Source: Pyrus communis | Lineage: Eukaryota; Streptophyta; Magnoliopsida; Rosales; Rosaceae | Assembly: GCF_963583255.1 (NCBI RefSeq) | Contig: NC_084805.1 | Coordinates: 7,122,827-7,186,826, forward strand | Reading direction: 5' to 3' | Length of the DNA: 64,000 bases | In this document: piece by piece, positions 12,840-24,700 of the stretch | Numbering within the stretch: position 1 is the first letter of the stretch | Layout: each line of letters starts with the position of its first letter | Made by a program: the position numbers and the translations under genes | The notes under the pieces: generated by a model | Told to the model about the DNA's origin: nothing | The model's input: only the letters and a program-made list of their open reading frames with translations | Database searches by the model: none

Positions 12840-13290
12840 ATTCAAGGTAGGTTTGCACGACGCAAGGGACGCATTCATCGCACTTGGTGGTTTGCGTGAC
12901 GCAACAAGTTCAGTTCGTCCCGCAAGGTCTTCAAAACTTCCCAAAATCAAATATGGGCGCTTTTTTTAAATGTTCATTAAACATTGGGCGATGAATAAGG
13001 GTGAATCGTCACGTAATAACGTATTGCGCGATGAATGGGGTAACTTCGTCACTACATGTCATTCAAAATTCCCAAATTAAAATGTGGGCGCTTTTTTTTT
13101 TTTTTTTTAAATGTTCATTAAATATTGCTCGACGAAATGTGCTATATTTGTCACACTTTTTACTTATACACAACGAATGTTTTCCTTTTGTCGTGCATTG
13201 TTTTCAAATTAACCAAAAATAGGGCGGATTTTTTGAAAAATTCATTAAAATTGAGCGACGAATGTGTTTGTCACACAAACACCTTTGCAT
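12840..13290. repeat. CACTA-1 GCGACGAA-type repeats between TNP2 and TNPA
   Basis: Variants such as TTGCGTGACGCAA, GCGCGATGAATG, CTCGACGAA and GAGCGACGAATG recur in this spacer (12850-13265). A CT-rich leader (13310-13450) and a donor-like AGGTAATTC follow. The 13500-13720 stretch is rich in TTTAGGG-like words and looks like the first intron of the TNPA unit. Confidence 0.7.
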
Positions 13291-13940
13291 TATTGGTTCT
13301 AGAAAGCCTTTCTTTCTCTCATTTTCCAAAACCGCTTAGTACTCCAACTGTCTCACTCACTTAAACTCTATCTCGCTGCAACTCTCTCTCCCTCGAGCTC
13401 TCTTTCCCTGCAACTCTCTCTCTCCCGTGAACTCTTTCTCTCTCTCAACTCTGAGGTAATTCATTTTTTTTCTTTATTTGTTAATTATTTTAGATGTATG
13501 GTTTTTGTGGATTGATTACATATTAGGGTATTAGACATTAGGGGTTACAAATTTAGGAATTTAGGGTTTATCTCATTTTGGGGATTTAGGGTTTATCTCA
13601 ATTTGGGGATTCAAGAATTTTGAAATTGGGGATTTAGGGATTTTAGAAATAGGGAATTTAGGTATTTCGAAATTTAGGGAGTAAGGCTCGGGTGTGCATC
13701 GGAGATAGGTGGTGGGGATTGGGTTGGGGTGGCGCAGGGATGGGTGGTGCAGGGTGGGGGTTATGAATTATTGTGTACTTGTATTGGTTGTGTTGTTTAT
13801 TTGTTTGTAGGCTATGGGAAATGTTGTATTTCTGGGGGAAGTTCTGTCGAATTTTTCGTAGAGTATTTAAATTATTTTTACACTAACTTATTTCATTTTG
13901 AAGGTTGTAAAAAACTAGGGGTCCATGCAGACTCATGGGA

Positions 13941-15451
13941 ATGTCACAGCTTACCCGCACCATCCAGGAGCATATAAAGATTTCGCGGGATGCTCGACAT
14001 CGGGTGACAACAACAAAGGAGCAGCACAACTGTTTAGTCCATGACGTTGGCTCAATTGTGCGTCACTACTGCCCCATGCAGTGGGAGTCTTAGAGACTTG
14101 TCCCACAGGAGACCAAGGACTCCGTAATTCATAAGCTATCAGTTAGTAAAGTTTTTTTGTTTTTTTTTTTTCATTATTTTTTACGTAAAGTTGTGAAATT
14201 TAATGATTGTTAACTTTGATTAATTTGTTCGTATTTGCAGCATCACTATGACCTCTAGTACTTTGATGCCAATCAAGCCAAGTACATCTAAGAACTTTTC
14301 ACCAGCCGATTCACTCAGTGGAAGAGCGACCTCCACAAGTATTTCCAGAGATTCGACGATTCGGCTGATGCTCTAACACACGGGTGCGCGTTGGAGTTGG
14401 TGAAGCGCCCTGAAAATTGGGCATGGCTCTGCACCCATTTTCAGGACGAAAAATACTTGGTAAGTAAATTATATAAATTATTATAGACTAATAATATTTT
14501 ATTAATTCTTCAATTCTGTTTATTAATTTATTTTAATACTTTATAATTAATATTGGCACTAATACAATTCGTTTCTTTTTAACAGAAAATAGCCAAGGCC
14601 AATGCAATAAATAGGTCGAAGAAGAAGCTTCTCCACTACTCCGGCTCCCGACGCTTTTCATATAGGATGGAGGACCGACGTTGAGTAACCACATTTTTCC
14701 CAAAAAAAAGTTATTACTCTTACTCTAAATTACACAACTAATAACTAATTTTTATAATTTTTTAATGCAGACAGGTTCAAAGTTTCTGAAGATTGACACA
14801 TTTAAGGAGGTGTACGTACAGCCTGGGGATGAGTTCACAGATGGGCTCCATGTAAGTTTTTGTAATTTTTAAATTTATAATTCTTATTCATTTTAAATAA
14901 ATGTTATATAAATATTAATTAACTTGCTTTTATAATTATAGGCTACTATGGTGGAGATGAGCCAGGCTATCCTTGAGGAAGTGGCTTCCCAACTTCCCCT
15001 TGACACCCCGATAAAGGAGGTGCCCCCCCCCGCCGCCGCCCCCTCCGAAGATGCGAGTCTTCGTATCATGATAGACACCCTCAACTAGAGACTCGGTCCT
15101 AGGCCGGGGAAGGTGTATCATGGCATAGGAAATGTTTGCCATCGTGAGACAGGAGCCTCATCTTCCACCTCTACGTCAGGACAGGTCGCATCATTGATGG
15201 AGAAAGTAGCAAAACTCGAACAGCAGGTGTCGATCCAACATAAGCACCTTGTGATGCAGTCTGCTCACATTGCCACCCAACAAGCTCATATTGTTGCCCA
15301 AGAGTCTAAGATGGCCCAAATCATCACCACACTTCAGCTGTCTGGCTTCAACATCCCCGCTGCTACACCTCCTCCTACTACTTCAACCTCCCAGGCCGTT
15401 GACCCATCACAACCAATCGTAGGAGCTGACTCTGATGACTTTTTATTGTAG
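13941..15451 (+). pseudogene. CACTA-1 TNPA-like protein (Transposase_24), broken
   Basis: The chosen start gives MSQLTRTIQEHIKISRDAR. The same MSQL start context occurs in CACTA-2. The chain continues with VGSIVRHYCPMQWES, a stop, and RLVPQETKDSVIHKLS, then an intron. After the intron come FDANQAKYI, LFTSRFTQWKSDLHKYFQRF, KRPENWAWLCTHFQDEKY, KANAINRSKKKLLHYSGSRR, GDEFTDGL and a coiled-coil-like region with repeated HI, AQ and QQ residues (15200-15330). This is the plant Ptta/En/Spm family, which binds the subterminal repeats. Four exons fit introns near 14147-14240, 14461-14585, 14680-14770 and 14851-14940. Stops at 14091, about 14289 and 15087 disable it. Confidence 0.8.
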
Positions 15452-15639
15452 TTTTTTTTTAGATAAATATTTGTACATTCAAAATATTTCCCCACTTGTA
15501 CATACATTTTCCACATTTATTTTAAATTAATATTCTTCTTTATCAATTACTGTTCTTAATTAAATTTAACCAAACAAAAAATTATTTTGTTTTGAAATTC
15601 AGATTATAAACAATTTTAAAAAATAAAAATAAAAATCAT

Positions 15640-16177
15640 TCACACGACGTAATAATTTTTCGTCACTATTAACTAGAGTGACGATAGAGTTAAATCTTAC
15701 GATAAAGAAACCTTTGTCTCTTAAAACTTTATGTGGCGAAGGATCCCTTCATTGATTTGTTCTTGCGGCACGAAATCCTTTGTCCCTCTAATCTTCATGC
15801 GAACAGTCCTGTTTCGTCGCAAATATAGTTATGCAATGAATATTCTTTGTCCCTATTCATTTTACGAGACGACCTCGTTCTTCGTCACGTAAGATACCTT
15901 TGTCCCATAAAACTTTATGCAACGAACCCTTTGTCCCTCTAATCTTCATGCGACGAGTCTAGTTTCGTCGCGCCCATAGATATATGTAACGAATTGTCTT
16001 CGCCCTTATTAATTTGAAGCGACGACGTAGTTTTTCATCCCGCAATACCATTCTTTATGAGCCTTGTGTGACCAACTTGGGATGACGAAGTTTTCGTCAT
16101 TTATAATTTTCGGCGGCGAATTTCCTATTTACCCGACAATTTCTTGTTCGTCGTGATAACTGTTTTATGTAGGAGTG
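15640..16177. repeat. CACTA-1 3' subterminal repeats and terminus
   Basis: About twenty variants of TTCGTC and GACGAA are packed between 15645 and 16155, many spaced 25-35 bases apart. They end in TGTAGGAGTG at 16168-16177. The three bases after the end are CAT. The partner TSD cannot be checked because the left terminus is missing. Confidence 0.8.
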
Positions 16178-16640
16178 CATTAATTAATGGAATTCATCTC
16201 ATTGAATGTTGGTTGTAGACATCACTTGCCACATGAGATGATAAACTAATGTGCTATAAATATCTTGTCTTCCTAGCATTATTTTTTGGCTAGTGCCATC
16301 CATACACCATTTTTTACCCTCTCAAAGATTTCTCTCAATCTTCGGTTGTCAGATCGAATGAATTGAAGAAGATCAGTGTTCAAAAATTCACAAGAGTATG
16401 TGGGAGCTAAAAATGGGTGGGTGAATAACACTCCCCGTCTTTTTATAAGGAAATTGTTAGAATACCACATTTTTTTTACCATATTTTTGTACCTTCTGAT
16501 GTGGCAAGTGATGGTTTAAATGCCACATCAATTAATGAATTTATCTTATTGAATGTTAATTGTATGCACCACGCGTCACATGAGATGATACAGAAATGTG
16601 ATATAAATATTTGTTCTCGCAATCATTACTTTTTTCAAAT
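16178..16640. mobile_element. MITE remnants, one and a half copies
   Basis: A MITE-like unit at about 16450-16615 has imperfect inverted arms (TTTTGTACCTTCTGATGTGG on the left, its counterpart with TCACATGAGATGATACAGAA on the right). The block 16180-16285 is a diverged direct copy of its right half (ATTGAATGTTGGTTG against ATTGAATGTTAATTG; CACATGAGATGAT in both). CACTA-1 ends exactly where the half copy begins, so it may have inserted into an older MITE. Nothing coding is seen. Confidence 0.5.
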
Positions 16641-16736
16641 ACTTAGATGCTTATATTGACGTAAACATATTACCTTGGATAATAACAAAAATAATTATTA
16701 TATTATATAATAATATAACATGGTAATGAAACAAAC

Positions 16737-17045
16737 CTCGGGAAAAGATGTGAGGAAGCCACAAAACGAGGCCGGAGAGATCTCGGCGGTGTAGATAGGA
16801 GTTTATCATAAAAGCATAGCCAACTCCAACTCTGGCTATGAATCTCCCGAACATGAGGAAGGCGTAGTTGGGGGCAAAACCCATGAGGAGAGCTCCACTA
16901 AAGAAGATTGTTACGGCAAGTACTATGGGGTCCCAGCGTCCAATCCAGTCAGAGGTTTTACCGGCAAAGGCAAAGCCAATTAGAGAGTATATGTTCAAAG
17001 TACTGTTAAGAACTTCGACTTGGACATCCATTATATGATTGAATA
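16737..17045 (-). pseudogene. Polyol/sorbitol transporter exon 1 fragment
   Basis: On the minus strand the frame reads DVQVEVLNSTLNIYSLIG, AGKTSDWIGRWDPIVLA, GALLMGFAPNYAFLMFGRF and VGVGYAFMI. These are transmembrane segments 2-4 of a plant polyol/monosaccharide transporter (PLT/SOT, major facilitator superfamily). After MI the frame shifts. Compared with the intact gene at 63861-64000, one extra base near 16800 turns the APVYTAEISPAS segment into noise. The exon ends at the same CCCGAG/GT donor as the intact gene, but no exon 2 lies downstream. The 5' part is missing and replaced by gypsy integrase. The RR of the GRR motif reads RW. Dead relic. Confidence 0.9.
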
Positions 17046-17538
17046 AATGATCAATTAGTTTTTGTACTTTTTGAGCCAATTTGGCAATAGAGTAGTTCTC
17101 AGATACCGCAATGAAACGTGCTGATTTCGTGAGAGAGTAGATAATTACTCATATGCCATCATGACTAGTTCTTGTTCTTGTAAGTTTGTGAAGGAAATCC
17201 ATAGTAATTTCTTCCCCCTTCCAAATAGGAATAGGAAGAGGTTGAGATAATCCTGCCGGTTTCTGCACTTGTTGACAAACTAAACACTTCTCACATATTC
17301 AGCAATATGTGATACCCGACTAGTAGTAGAAAGCTTTATTGTGTGATACATCTTGGTAGAACCAGGATACATATAGTCGATTCCCAGAGACAAATGCACC
17401 ATCTCTTCTAACTTATAAGATATTGTCGTGTACCATTTGCAACTTCTTCTATCAATTTTAAACACAATTTATCATTTTGTTAAGCCGAGTGAACTAGACC
17501 AACAAGTATCAGTCGAACTTGGAAATGAGCTAACAATT
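17046..17538 (-). pseudogene. Old Ty3/gypsy integrase relic, left half
   Basis: Minus-strand frames give LLAHFQVRLILVGLV, LCLKLIEEVANGTRQ, YPGSTKMYHTIK, HIAEYVRSV, VCQQVQKPAGLSQPLPIP, EEITMDFLHKLTRT and LTKSARFIAVSENYSI. This is the spacer, H2C2 zinc finger and start of the integrase core of a plant gypsy pol (usual pattern HPGSTKMY, CQQVKAEHQRPAGLLQPLPIP, ITMDFVTKLP, LTKSAHF). The relic stops at about 17046 and runs straight into the transporter pseudogene. The RNase H part of the same element lies at 28497-28738, beyond the insert 17544-28491. Confidence 0.88.
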
Positions 17539-17543
17539 GACCA

Positions 17544-18504
17544 TGATAGGATTTTTACCACCTGCAAAAGTAGGGATAAGAACACTTAAAAATACTTACA
17601 AGAGTACAAGGTTGTCGTAGTATAGCGGTTCAAGCAAAGTCGTTTTCCACAGAGATTAAATGAGTAATTTGTGTTTAAAAACCCTAATGGTCGAGAATCA
17701 TTAAGACAATTAGATAGTTTAATCAAGGTGATTAATAATTCAAAGCAAGCATGTATCCATTCATAAGCAAATTAATAAAATCACATATTCGTGCTAAGGT
17801 CCAAGGCTTCGCCCTAACAAAACAACTAGTTACAAACAATCATAATAAAATAATATTAAGAACAAGGATAAAAAACACCTAGAAAATAAACTTGAATTGT
17901 CAAAGGCTTGTGCATTTCCTCCTCTCCTTCCCTTCTAACCCTAATGGCTAAAAAGTCTTATTTATACTACTACAAAATAAAACCCTAAAAAGTAGAATAA
18001 AACTAGGAAACATAATAAAATAATAAAACAGAAAATAAAAGGTTTCCTATTTAAAGTAAAATTTGGACTTCTCAGGAAATCAGACTTTTGATCAACCAAA
18101 TAAACTCCAATTTGCCCCAAAAGGTCTCCTTTGAAATCTGGAGACATCCCCTACAAATCCTCACAAGGAATATTCCTCAAAATATATCATCTTGACCTCC
18201 AAAATACCCAAAACGTCCAGAAATGTCAATCTAGGAAAGCTACGCTATGGACATTTATTTCATCGCCACGATCAAATGACTTGGTAGAAAAATCTGAAAC
18301 TTTGACACAATCATCTTGAAAGAATCACGAACATCCTCTAATTAGAATCACTCCAAAACTTATCTGTTTGATCACTTCTTGCTCCAGAGGAAGTCGCATG
18401 TCCTACATTGAAAATATTTAACAAAGTATCGAAATTCTACCAAAGTAACCAATAAACTATAACTAAGAATAGGGTAAAATATATGGTATAATATGGACTC
18501 ATCA
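17544..18504 (-). repeat. 3' LTR of the LARD-like element (internally deleted)
   Basis: This 961-bp LTR reads TGATAGGATTTTTACCACC to GACTCATCA on the plus strand. It is about 487 bp shorter than its partner at 27044-28491. The missing segment corresponds to about 27179-27650. Both flanks of that segment in the long copy carry TGTCTAAAA, which suggests loss by short-homology recombination. Confidence 0.9.
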
Positions 18505-20258
18505 AATACCCCCAAACTTAGCTTTTGGCTTGTCCTCAAGGCAAACAAAACTCAAAAACAAATATAAGAACTAACAAACTTAAAAACTTTATTAAAACTC
18601 AACTAAGACAAAATTTTCCTCTTCAAGTCGCAATCCATAGAAAATGTTAAAAATCAAAACATCTTTCCAAAAGTTCTAACTAATCCCACCACAGAGTCTA
18701 AGCCATTTAGAATCAATTAGAAAAGAATTCATGAACTTCCTTTGGTGTAAAGTGAACCAACATGGTTAAAGAGACTCGACTAAAACCCTACATTTCGTCC
18801 TCTTTATTCCACACGTACTATATTTTTGTTCTCTTTTCCAATTTTCTCTTCTTTTTTTTTTTTTTTTCCTTTGTCGAATTTTTTTTTCTAGTAATAGTAG
18901 TAGTCGTGCAATGTCTATTCCCTTAAGCATTCTATCTAACCCATGTAACGAGCTTTAGGTCAGTGACTCCCAAACCACAAAGGCTTTAGGGCACTAGGCC
19001 TAGAACACGCCTAAGGACTTATTAACTTGAGCTCAAAAGGCTACGAAACCAACTAATCACTTTGCCCCATGCCAGGACTCTACCGTTTGACGCGAGAATC
19101 ACTGCTGATTAGGCAGGACTGGCCCGATTACTAAGCAAAGTCTCAGGTGGAACATATATTACTTTATAACACATACTAAACTTCACTTTACTTAGAAAAA
19201 AAGTTAAAAAATTACTTAGACAAAAAGTAAGTTTTCCAATCTCACACCCCACAAACCATGTTGGTGTGAACGTGCAAATTTTCAAAGTATAACTCATGGA
19301 TTAGTGTCTAAGCAACGAAAAATAGAAAAGACTCCACTATGGGATTAACCTTCACCATGTCCATTTGTTCTAACGTTTAAAATAATCTATGGATATTAAA
19401 TCACAAACAAAAAATTTTAACCGACTCAAAAATTAAAAACCTTAAAGTTTACTTTCCCACCCCCAAAGTTAAATCACACATTGTCCTCAAGGTGTGGAAA
19501 AAGGAATGAAATCAAAAATAAGCTAAACAACAAAATAAAAATAATCAACCACCTTAATTGACTAGAAATAGAAAAATGAAAAATAAAACTAGAAAATGAA
19601 ACAAAAGACAAAGCAGAACAAACTATAAAATGATACAAAACGAAAAATAAAATAAAGGGAATGGAAGGGGACACACCTGGGTTTGAACCTGGGACACGAG
19701 AACATCAAAGAAAGCGCTAAAAAATAAAAACCCAAAATTGATGCGTGTTGGACATGAACCCATGACGTACTGGAACAACATGAGGCACTGAGCCTCTTCC
19801 CACGCTCATTTAAGCTAAATTAAGCCCCAGTATCCTCGTCGCCCCAAACCTAGCCGTTTGAGAAGCTCCCCTTCTCTCTAGAAGTTTCACCTGGAGCCCA
19901 GAGCCGAAGGCTCCTCCTGTCTCATTTCCCTCAAAAACCATAGCAGCCGCATCCCCTCCAATGAATTTCATGGTCCAAAACATACTTCACCATGATCTCA
20001 GCATTCTTTGGCCATAGATCAACCTCAAAAACAAATACCCAGCCGTGCCTCCCTAGCTGTATCTAACATCCCTCTCAGTTCTTGACACTGATAAAGGTAA
20101 CTCTCTTCTGCATCTCCTTTGATTTCGCCTCCAAAGCTGCAAATCTCAGATCCGGCGATGCAGTATTTCTTTCCCATGTGCTTGCATGAATCGTGATGAA
20201 TGATGAGTCAAAATGGTGTGCACAAAACTGGATCTATATCTTGACTTGATGAGCCGTG

Positions 20259-20527
20259 TGTCAGAATACAAAGAGATTCTTCATCATCTATGTTCTTGAT
20301 AGAGAGACAGAGAGAGGGGGATTCGAGAGAATAGCAGTTTTAGAGAGAGAATGGAATTATATCTTGTATGTATTGAATCAATCATTTGACTTACAACAGC
20401 TGCACATATATATAGACAAGGCTATCTTAGTCACTAAGCAAGCTAACTAATAATAACAAACTTAACTGCTTAGCACCTTAATCTACGTACACGTGTCAAT
20501 ATCTGAAGCATTTAATACATCTTTACA
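20259..20527 (-). repeat. 3' LTR of the nested Copia element
   Basis: A 269-bp LTR (plus strand TGTCAGAATACAAAGAG to ACATCTTTACA). It matches 25011-25315 apart from a few substitutions and the GA tract. Close similarity of the two LTRs suggests a fairly recent insertion. Confidence 0.9.
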
Positions 20528-20534
20528 TCTCCCC

Positions 20535-21060
20535 GCAATTTCATGCTTGGATGAACCAAGCGTTAGATTGGAACAATGAGGCTGAAATAAAGGTGCAGCA
20601 AGACCCTTGCTGAGAATATTTTCAAACTGTTCTTTGGAGGACACTTGACAAACATTCAAATCTCCTTGAATCACCCTTTCTCTGACAAAATGGTAATCTA
20701 TTTCAATGTGCTTCACCCGAGAATGAAACACTAGATTAGAAGATAAAGCAATTGTTGAAATATTATCACAGTAAATCACTGGTGCAGTGAACACAGAAAC
20801 ATGAAGATCACACAATAATTATCTAATCCAAGCCAATTCTGCAGTTGCAATAGCTAATGCTCTATATTCTGCCTCAGCTGAAGATCTGGACATGGTGTGT
20901 TGCTTCTTGGAAGCCTAAGATATGGGACTTTAACCAAAATATACAATATGACCAGAAGTTGATCTATGATCATTAGGATCACCTGCCCAATTTGCATCAC
21001 TGTATGTTTGCAGATGTGATTTTCCAGGTTTGAAGCACATACCATAGTCTATTGTTCCAC
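20535..21060 (-). pseudogene. Copia RNase H domain, broken
   Basis: Minus-strand frames read HLQTYSDANWAGDPNDHRS, SSAEAEYRALAIATAELAW, VIYCDNISTIALSSN, VFHSRVKHIEIDYHFVRERV and VSSKEQFENILSKGLA. These are the RNase H blocks of Copia pol with D, E and D residues in place (SDANWAG, AEAEYR, YCDN). Stops lie near 20820 and 20920. A target for this domain would be the RNA strand of the RT hybrid. Confidence 0.9.
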
Positions 21061-21084
21061 TGAGGTATCTAAGAATTCTCTTAA

Positions 21085-21920
21085 CTACACATACCATAGT
21101 CTATTGCTACGTGCTGGATTATGCATAAATTGGCAACATTGATTTACTAAAAAGGCTATGTCTGGCCTTGTAAAAGTCACATACTGTAAGGCCCCAACAA
21201 TGCTCATGTATTGCTCTGGACTGTGATATGGAGTGCCATCATCTTTGATAAGTCTGTGATATGGTAAACAAGGGGTAGGACAAGGCTTGGAATCTTGCAA
21301 ATCAACTTTGTTTAATAGATCCTTGATGTATTGGGACTAAGAGACAAACAAGCCACTAGATTGATAAGTAATCTGCAAGCCTAGAAAGTAATTCAACTGG
21401 CCCAAATCCTTCGTTTCAAACTCTTTGGTTAGTTCCACAATAACATCATCAATCATTGTAGAGGAACTGCCTGTTAGAATAATATCGCCCACATAGAGTA
21501 ACAACACAACTGTACCAGTAGCATTATGTTTAACAAATAATGAAGGATCTGCAATAGAGGACTTAAAACCCAAACCAGGCAAATAGTTTGTAAATTTTTC
21601 ATTCCAAGCTCTGGGAGCTTGCTTCAACCCATACAATGACTTATTTAACTTACACACATACTGAGAAGGATGAATGTCACTCTGAAATCCTAGAGGTTAG
21701 GTCATATATACTTCTTCATTTAACTCACCATGCAGAAATGCATTCTTGACATCTAATTGTCTCAATGACCAATTGAATTGTGCTACCAAAGCAAGAATCA
21801 ACCTTATAATGGTGGGTTTAACTACAGGGCTGAAAGTCTCACTATAATCAATACCTTCCTTTTGATTATATCCTTTTGCAACTAATCAAGCTTTGTATCG
21901 AGCTATAGAACCATCAGAGT
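21085..21920 (-). pseudogene. Copia reverse transcriptase, broken
   Basis: The minus strand gives [40 protein letters not shown], then VCKLNKSLYGLKQAPRAWNE, LLLYVGDIILTGSS, KDLGQLNYFLGLQI and ARPDIAF-type TRPDIAFLVNQCC. All are Copia RT landmarks. The catalytic motif reads YVGD: the first aspartate of YVDD is replaced by glycine, which should abolish polymerase activity. Stops near 21340 and 21700 split the frame. Confidence 0.92.
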
Positions 21921-22251
21921 GTGTTTTAATCTTATACACCCACTTACATCCAACCAAATTCTTCCCAGAGGGTGGAGGAACTAGACTCCAAGTTTTCCAA
22001 GCATGAAAAGCATCTATCTCTTCTTGCATAGTTGTTTGCCACTCGAGAATTTTATTAGCAAATTTGTATGAAGTAGGTTAAAAGACATTTGCAGATGATT
22101 GAACAGTTGCTGTGAACACTTTCCTTTTAGAGATTCAACTTTGGGACCGAGTTTGCATGGGATGCAAACTAACTAAGGGAATGGAAAGAACAACAGATAG
22201 ATTTTCTGTTTGAAAATTTGGATCAACAGGGATTTGAGACTGTGTAAAACT

Positions 22252-23076
22252 CTAAGATGCAGGCTCATAAGATTGATTATGGTGAGAGGAATCCAAAAAT
22301 TCTGAGGCATTAGAGGGAAGGTTTTGCAATAACTCTGTGGCTCTAGTGGTTATGGAATTGGAAGACTCTGAGGCTGTAGGGGATAAAACAAGTGAAGGAG
22401 ATGGTTGAGGAGGAATGACTATGTTTTGGGAAGTGACTAATGGTGGTAATGACTGTGATATAGGGACAAATACTTGTGACTGAGATGAAATGTTATGAGA
22501 GTGAATGGATGATTGTTGAGAATTTGAAAATGGAAAGTCAAATTCATCAAATAACACATGTCTGGAAACCATGATTTTTCCAGTAAGTGGATTAAGACAC
22601 AAATAGCCTTTGTATTGGCCTCCATATTTTTTATGAACTATACCTTTGTCAAGCAAGAAATGCTTGAACTAATGATTGGAGTATTCACCTCCTCCATCAC
22701 TTTGAAAGACTTTACTATAGGCAGAAAATTGAGTATTCAAAAAATGATAAAAATGAACAAAGATATTAAACACTTCAATTTTATTTATCAATGGAAAGAT
22801 CCAGGTAAACTTGGTACATTCATCCACAAATGTAACATAGTATTTGTAATCTTCAACCGAAATAATAGATGAAGGTCCCCAAACATCACTATGTATCACC
22901 TCCAAGGGTTTTACAGTTTTATTTACAGGGAAAACAAAAGGAAGCTTTGTAAATTTTCCCTCTAAACATGATTTATAAACTGAAGACACATGAGAAACAG
23001 GCATAGGTATATTAGATTGTTTTAACATTGCAAATGTCACAATGTTGGAATGATGTCCTAGCTTGTGGTGCCACAA
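22252..23076 (-). pseudogene. Copia integrase, internally deleted
   Basis: The zinc-binding part is MWHHKLGHHSNIVTFAMLKQ with YKSCLEGK. The core shows EVIHSDVWGP and SDGGGEYSNH, two of the three acidic catalytic positions. After a stop the frame resumes with FLLDKGIVHKKYGGQYKGYL and LNPLTGKIMVSRHVLFDE, the integrase C-terminal block. About 100 residues that normally lie between, including the catalytic glutamate region, are missing. A serine/proline-rich linker to RT follows (22250-22500). The pieces 22252-22656 and 22669-23076 are the longest open parts. Confidence 0.88.
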
Positions 23077-23193
23077 CGTTATTTTGACTTGTTGTCCAAG
23101 AAAACATGATTGTGTTGAAGTGAATGTAGATGTTGTTGTGCTTGATTGATGAGATGTGGTGGAATATAGAAAGGAATGGGATATAAGCCAGCT

Positions 23194-24700
23194 CTACACA
23201 GTCCCTGGAGAAGGATTCTCCATGTGACCTTGTCCTGGATCCAGTAAGCATGTGATCTTGTCCTGGATCCAGTAAGAGAACTCATCACATATAAATCTAC
23301 ATTTGTTATCTTTACAAAGTCGATAAATGGATAATAAATGTTGAGATATACATGGAACATGCATAATTTTCTTCAATTCAAATGCATATTTAGAGATATG
23401 AAAACCTGAGCCACTGGCTATGGTTATTGTATATATGCCAGAGAATGGAGTTGTAAGATAAAGGTTTGCAAAATCAAAAGCCATGTGAGAAGTTGTCTCT
23501 GTATCAGCCACCCAAAACTGGTCCTGTAGTGCTGATCGTTGAAAAGTTGTATGCATAGCAGATAGATTTAGAGAGAGAGCCCTTCCTTGGTATGAGAAAT
23601 CAGTTCTATGATAACATTGTATGGCAGTAAGTCCAAATTTCCAACAAATTTGACACTGTGGCCTGGTGGATAAAGTAGTGGAGAGTGAATATCTTTGGAA
23701 GCAGTCAACAGGAATATCATATCCATGATCAGGACATGTAGAAATATGTGGTTTTCCTGGACCAAGAATTCCTGCACTGGAATTTGAAGAACCAGAATTG
23801 AGTCTGTTATTAGAATTATAGTAGTTTATGCCTCTTCTTTTCCCTCTATAATTGGAACTGTACCCTTCATTTTGATTAGAAGAGCCACCATTATAAGGAC
23901 CAGGGTTGGTTGATCCACTAGGAGTATAGTTCTGTATTTGAAATTGATTAGACCCTTCTCCCAACATCAGAACCTTTCCTTTGTCTTTTTGCTCATTTGC
24001 CATCATTACAGACACAAAGGTTTCACTCACAGAATGATTTTCAGCAACAGCTTCTTCTGCTAATAGCTGGGACCTAAAATCCTTGAGTAAAATGACATTA
24101 TTTCTCCCCTTTATAACTGTTCAAAAAGTATTATACTCAGCAGGCAAGCCTTTAGGTGCCAAAATTACAATGTCATTATCTTCAAAGTTCACTCATGCAG
24201 CAGAGAGATGATCCCTTACATCTTTGATCCTTTGAAGATATTGAGAGACTGAATTAGAACCTTTCTTTATATTCTACAACTTAGTTTTCAGCTGAAAAAT
24301 ATTGGCTTTCATGACTATGGAGAATTTATCCTTTAAATTAGTCCACTTATTATGAGAAGTGAGACAACCAATGATACAAGACAGGGTTGTGGGAGATAGT
24401 GTAGCAATGATTAGCTGCATGAGATCATGATCATGCATTTTCCAAATCTAAAACTCCTTAGTTTCAACACCTTCAACATCTGAATGATCTTTAAACTGAG
24501 TAGGACATGGATGAATGCCAGCAACAAAGTCAAATATACCATGACTTTCAAGAAGTAATCAAATTTGATAATTCCATACAAGATAATTTGTATCATCAAG
24601 CTTCGTAGTAACAGAATTAGAGACATTTGGAATGAGATTCGTGATCGGAGATTGTACAATCTGTAATTGTGCAGCAGTCACCATATTTGCAGAGATAACT
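23194..24700 (-). pseudogene. Copia gag and protease, broken
   Basis: The N-terminus in several frames reads TKLDDTNYLVWNYQI, the usual gag opening (UBN2-like), then KANIFQLKTKL and SVSQYLQRIKDVRDHLSAA. The long open part (23194-24030) has a Gly/Asn/Ser-rich stretch and a zinc-knuckle-like CQICWKFGLTAIQC, in which the usual histidine is leucine. FWVADTETTSHM follows, the protease site with DTE in place of DTG/DTA. A 28-bp tandem duplication near 23219-23275 (CTTGTCCTGGATCCAGTAAG twice) disturbs the join to integrase. Confidence 0.88.

Larger units (their letters stand above)
5161..16177 (+). mobile_element. CACTA (En/Spm) DNA transposon, copy 1
   Basis: This about 11-kb element holds, in order, a small ORF1, a TNP2-type transposase (Transposase_21) and a TNPA-like protein (Transposase_24, Ptta/En/Spm). 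Its ends and spacers are packed with variants of TTGCGCGACGAA and its reverse complement. The right end is TGTAGGAGTG (16168-16177), a one-base variant of the CACTA terminus that closes copy 2 (TGTAGTAGTG). The left TIR is not visible, so the 5' end is lost or lies between 4915 and 5160. All three genes are broken, so the element cannot move by itself. A solo LTR (5529-7335) is nested in it. Confidence 0.85.

Noticed and set aside
19669..19760. Possible tRNA-like GGGTTTGAACCTGGGAC word
   Set aside because: A T-arm-like GGTTTGAACC occurs, but no acceptor stem, D-arm or anticodon arm can be folded around it.
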